The notes beneath the pieces were generated by a model. It was not told the origin of the DNA, did not search any database, and was given only the letters and a program-made list of their open reading frames with translations. A program made the translations under genes and the position numbers. A DNA stretch of 7,433 nt from an uncultured Rikenella sp. GTDB taxonomy: Bacteria > Bacteroidota > Bacteroidia > Bacteroidales > Rikenellaceae. The stretch spans positions 1,263 to 8,695 of the forward strand of contig CAJTNK010000053.1 in NCBI GenBank assembly GCA_910577885.1, written 5' to 3'. Each line of letters starts with the position of its first letter. Within the stretch, counting starts at the first letter, position 1. This document shows, in pieces, positions 5,923-7,433 of the stretch.

Positions 5923-6363
5923 TCAGCCTCGGTCGGTTTTCTCGTCGATCAGCGTCCGCAACTCCCCGAGTCGACGAACGAGTTCTCGGATCCGGGGTTC
6001 GAACTCCTCGTCCGGCGAGAAAGGAGACCAGCAGGCCCACCCCTCGAGGTCCGCACTAAGGTCCTCGTGCAGAAGCCGGCAAAAGTCGAGCATCCCGACC
6101 GGCGATTCTGCGACGCAATCGTCGGGCGAATCGCCTGAACGGTCGTCTTCTTTCTCAAAGATGCGGCTGTTGCGGTAGCCGACCGAACAGACAAACAGAC
6201 CCGGTTCCAACTCGCCGGTAACGCAAAACGGGGTGTCGGTCGCCAACCCGCGGATCGCTTGTTCGAGCCAGTCGAAAGGGATGTCGCTCAGGTAGCTCAA
6301 TCCATATTCGCCGGTCCCTTCCAGGCTGAAGTCGGTCCAGCCGTTTTTCGGGGGTGTCAGCAT
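5923..6363 (-). CDS. Unknown protein, paralog B of a tandem pair inside the exbB-exbD cluster
   Basis: This 146-residue acidic protein belongs to no family I recognise. It is a tandem duplicate of the gene at 5405-5890, 32 bp away on the same strand. Shared landmarks are MLTPPKNGWT at 1-10, LSD at 25-27, W32 with EQAIRGL, PFCV at 45-48, EPG at 53-55 with a following VC-x-V-x-Y strand, and M-L-DFCRLL at 91-98. The middle, about 70-88, is a divergent, charged loop with several Asp residues. There is no signal peptide or membrane helix. The start at 6363 is supported by the paralog match; the frame stays open to 6528, but that extension would run back into the end of exbB. It follows exbB by 82 bp. 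Its place suggests co-transcription with the ExbB/ExbD genes; a role in that complex, or an immunity-like role, would be speculation. Confidence 0.8.
   Translation of the reverse strand: MLTPPKNGWTDFSLEGTGEYGLSYLSDIPFDWLEQAIRGLATDTPFCVTGELEPGLFVCSVGYRNSRIFEKEDDRSGDSPDDCVAESPVGMLDFCRLLHEDLSADLEGWACWSPFSPDEEFEPRIRELVRRLGELRTLIDEKTDRG
6341..6363 (-). repeat. 23-bp direct repeat, copy 2 (start of paralog B)
   Basis: Identical to 5868-5890, starting at the initiation codon of paralog B. A further 6 bases (GGTCCA) match after one mismatch on the coding side, so similarity continues, less strictly, into the gene. Confidence 0.85.
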
Positions 6364-6445
6364 CGTTTTAGTGATTTTCGTAGTTCTCCCGCTTCGGTCC
6401 CTACCCGATTTCCATGATTTTCCCGTTTCGGACAATCCCCGACCC

Positions 6446-7159
6446 TCAACGCCCCCCGAAAGTCGGTGCGCCGCTCCCGGTCCCGATCGACGGATTTTCC
6501 TTAGCCGTGACGATATCCATAAAGGCAATGGTATTGGCCTCCATCTGGAAGACGAGTTTTTCGATCCGGGCCACCAGGAAGTTGTACCCGAAGTAAGCCG
6601 GAATCCCTACCACCAATCCCCCGACGGTCGTAATCATGGCGGTGTACATCCCGCTGGCCAAGATCGACAGGTCGACCGACCCGCCCGCCGCGGCCATATC
6701 CATAAAGGCCTGGACCATCCCCAGCACAGTCCCCAGGAACCCGATCATCGGCGCCCCGCCGGCCGTGGTAGCCAGGAACGGAAGGCCGCTCTCCAAGCGC
6801 GACACCTCGAGGTTGGCCACATTCTCGATCGCCGCCTGAATATCGGCCTTCGACCGTCCGATATTCATCACCCCCTTTTCGATCATCCGGGCAATGGGAC
6901 TCCGCCTGGCCCGACAATACTGAATGGCCTGTTCGATCTTCCCTTCGTAGACCAGATCGCGAATCTTGGTCATAAATCCGGCATCGGTTTTACCGCAAGC
7001 CTGCCGAATGATCCAAAAACGTTCGAAAAAGATAAAAATCGTAATCGCCGACAGCAATCCCAGCGGGATCATCAGCCATCCGCCGGCCAGGATCAACGAC
7101 CCGAGGCCGATGGTTTCCGGTTTGGCAGCCGCCTGCGCCGCCGCCTGCAAGAACATCAT
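6446..7159 (-). CDS. exbB: ExbB/TolQ/MotA-family proton channel protein
   Basis: ExbB-type proteins build the inner-membrane proton channel that, with ExbD, powers TonB-type or Tol-type systems. The 237-residue product has a short N-terminus. Three membrane segments lie at about 18-44, 127-154 and 167-197. A cytoplasmic region with the family motif SPIARMIEKG (87-96) and the helix following AAIENVANLE (109-118) lies between the first two. The conserved FLGTVLGMVQAF is at 141-152. T144 and T178 (in TTVGGLVVGIPA) align with channel-lining threonines of E. coli ExbB. The start is ATG at 7159, with a second ATG at 7156; the frame is open to 7333, but those 58 residues are basic and unlike the family, and a promoter -7 box lies within them. 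The leader before the start is pyrimidine-rich (about 7182-7198 on the minus strand), with no Shine-Dalgarno. It is the first gene of the cluster ending in exbD. Confidence 0.94.
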   Translation of the reverse strand: MMFLQAAAQAAAKPETIGLGSLILAGGWLMIPLGLLSAITIFIFFERFWIIRQACGKTDAGFMTKIRDLVYEGKIEQAIQYCRARRSPIARMIEKGVMNIGRSKADIQAAIENVANLEVSRLESGLPFLATTAGGAPMIGFLGTVLGMVQAFMDMAAAGGSVDLSILASGMYTAMITTVGGLVVGIPAYFGYNFLVARIEKLVFQMEANTIAFMDIVTAKENPSIGTGSGAPTFGGR

Positions 7160-7213
7160 ACGCTGTGTGTCTGAATGGGTGAGAAAAAGAAAAAAAATCG
7201 TTATTAATTCAAG

Positions 7214-7221
7214 CAAAGATA
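7214..7221 (-). promoter_or_regulatory. -7 promoter box of the exbB cluster
   Basis: The minus strand reads TATCTTTG, a perfect match to the Bacteroidota primary-sigma -7 consensus TAnnTTTG. It lies 54 bp upstream of the exbB start, which leaves a leader of roughly 45-50 nt. A clear TTTG-type -33 element is not seen at the usual spacing, so strength is uncertain. This box also supports rejecting the longer exbB frame. Confidence 0.65.
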
Positions 7222-7286
7222 CACATTTTCGCCATTTCCATACCTCGGAGAAAGCCGGGGGAGTTCTACCGTGTGCGATTCCTCCC

Positions 7287-7315
7287 GCTCGGCGCGCGGC
7301 TTTCGCGTGCCGAGC
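7287..7315. repeat. Strong 12-bp-stem hairpin
   Basis: GCTCGGC (7287-7293) pairs with GCCGAGC (7309-7315). G7294 and T7308 can form a wobble pair, and CGCG (7295-7298) pairs with CGCG (7304-7307) around a 5-base loop. No T-run follows on either strand, so this is not a standard terminator. It lies about 65 bp upstream of the exbB -7 box. Confidence 0.65.
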
Positions 7316-7357
7316 AACCGAAATAACCCGCACCCGGCCCCGGGGTGGCGGTGGCGC

Positions 7358-7374
7358 GCGGCCCAGTGGGCCGC
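7358..7374. repeat. 7-bp-stem G+C hairpin
   Basis: GCGGCCC (7358-7364) and GGGCCGC (7368-7374) form a perfect 7-bp stem with a 3-base loop. A weaker CACCC/GGGTG pair (7331-7335 with 7343-7347) lies next to it, so hairpins follow one another in this tract. Confidence 0.55.
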
Positions 7375-7433
7375 AGTTGCTCTACCTGCCGCACTGCACT
7401 CTGAGAAAATTCGTCCTCGGGCGCGCCCCCCGG

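Larger units (their letters stand above)
7160..7433. other. G+C-rich, hairpin-rich region upstream of exbB, no gene seen
   Basis: The part next to exbB holds the promoter and leader. Beyond about 7240 the sequence becomes very G+C-rich and contains consecutive inverted repeats. Short open frames cross it on the minus strand, but none has family features. It runs off the window edge, so it could be the end of a larger element, a structured RNA, or the tail of a gene that continues outside. I cannot decide among these. Confidence 0.5.

Noticed and set aside
5891..6040. Longer frame of paralog A to 6040
   Set aside because: It would overlap the 3' part of paralog B by about 118 bp, and the homology with paralog B starts exactly at the ATG at 5890.
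6364..6445. Possible decayed short direct repeat (CGAARCGGGARAA twice) between exbB and paralog B
   Set aside because: Only two imperfect copies with about two thirds identity are seen in an 82-bp gap, which may be chance.
7160..7333. Longer exbB frame starting at 7333
   Set aside because: The added 58 residues do not fit the family, cross a strong hairpin, and contain the perfect TATCTTTG promoter box, so translation from 7159 is preferred.
7364..7405. tRNA-like D-arm sequence GGTAGAGCAACTG on the minus strand
   Set aside because: It resembles a tRNA D-arm end, but the preceding GCTCAG half, an anticodon arm and a TTCGA-type T-arm are missing at the expected distances.

Overview
The window looks like a chromosomal segment of a G+C-rich member of the Bacteroidota, most likely an Alistipes-like member of the Bacteroidales. 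The reasons are the protein styles (ExbB/ExbD, Ffh and ArgS of the Bacteroidota type), starts without clear Shine-Dalgarno sequences, a perfect TAnnTTTG-type -7 box in front of exbB, and a 21-residue leucine-rich-repeat protein of a kind common in that phylum. The genus is an inference. All seven genes I can support lie on the minus strand, so the transcription order is from the right end to the left.

Right part (about 7433 to 4881, read on the minus strand). A G+C-rich, hairpin-filled tract without a convincing gene is followed by a promoter (-7 box at 7214-7221) and a four-gene cluster: an ExbB/TolQ proton-channel subunit, two tandem paralogous small proteins of unknown function that both begin MLTPPKNGWT, and an ExbD/TolR subunit. 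A short hairpin followed by seven T residues after exbD is a plausible end of this transcript. The odd point is that the duplicated unknown genes sit between two proteins that normally act together and are often encoded side by side.

Middle part (4852 to 1800). A leucine-rich-repeat protein with twelve exact 21-residue units, each with one cysteine at the same place, precedes a complete arginyl-tRNA synthetase gene (argS). The repeat protein has no visible signal peptide and carries a PKD-like segment before the repeats.

Left part (1799 to 1). A 363-bp intergenic stretch holds several inverted repeats, including a near-perfect hairpin of about 74 nt. It is followed by ffh, which encodes the GTPase of the signal recognition particle. 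A 51-bp sequence lies on both sides of ffh in inverted orientation (50 of 51 positions match), and a third hairpin of the same layout but different stem sequence follows argS. These repeats are the main non-coding signal in the window.

Functionally, ffh and argS are housekeeping genes, and exbB/exbD use the proton gradient to drive an outer-membrane or envelope process. The leucine-rich-repeat protein and the two paralogs are accessory. I see no complete transposase, CRISPR array, rRNA or tRNA.
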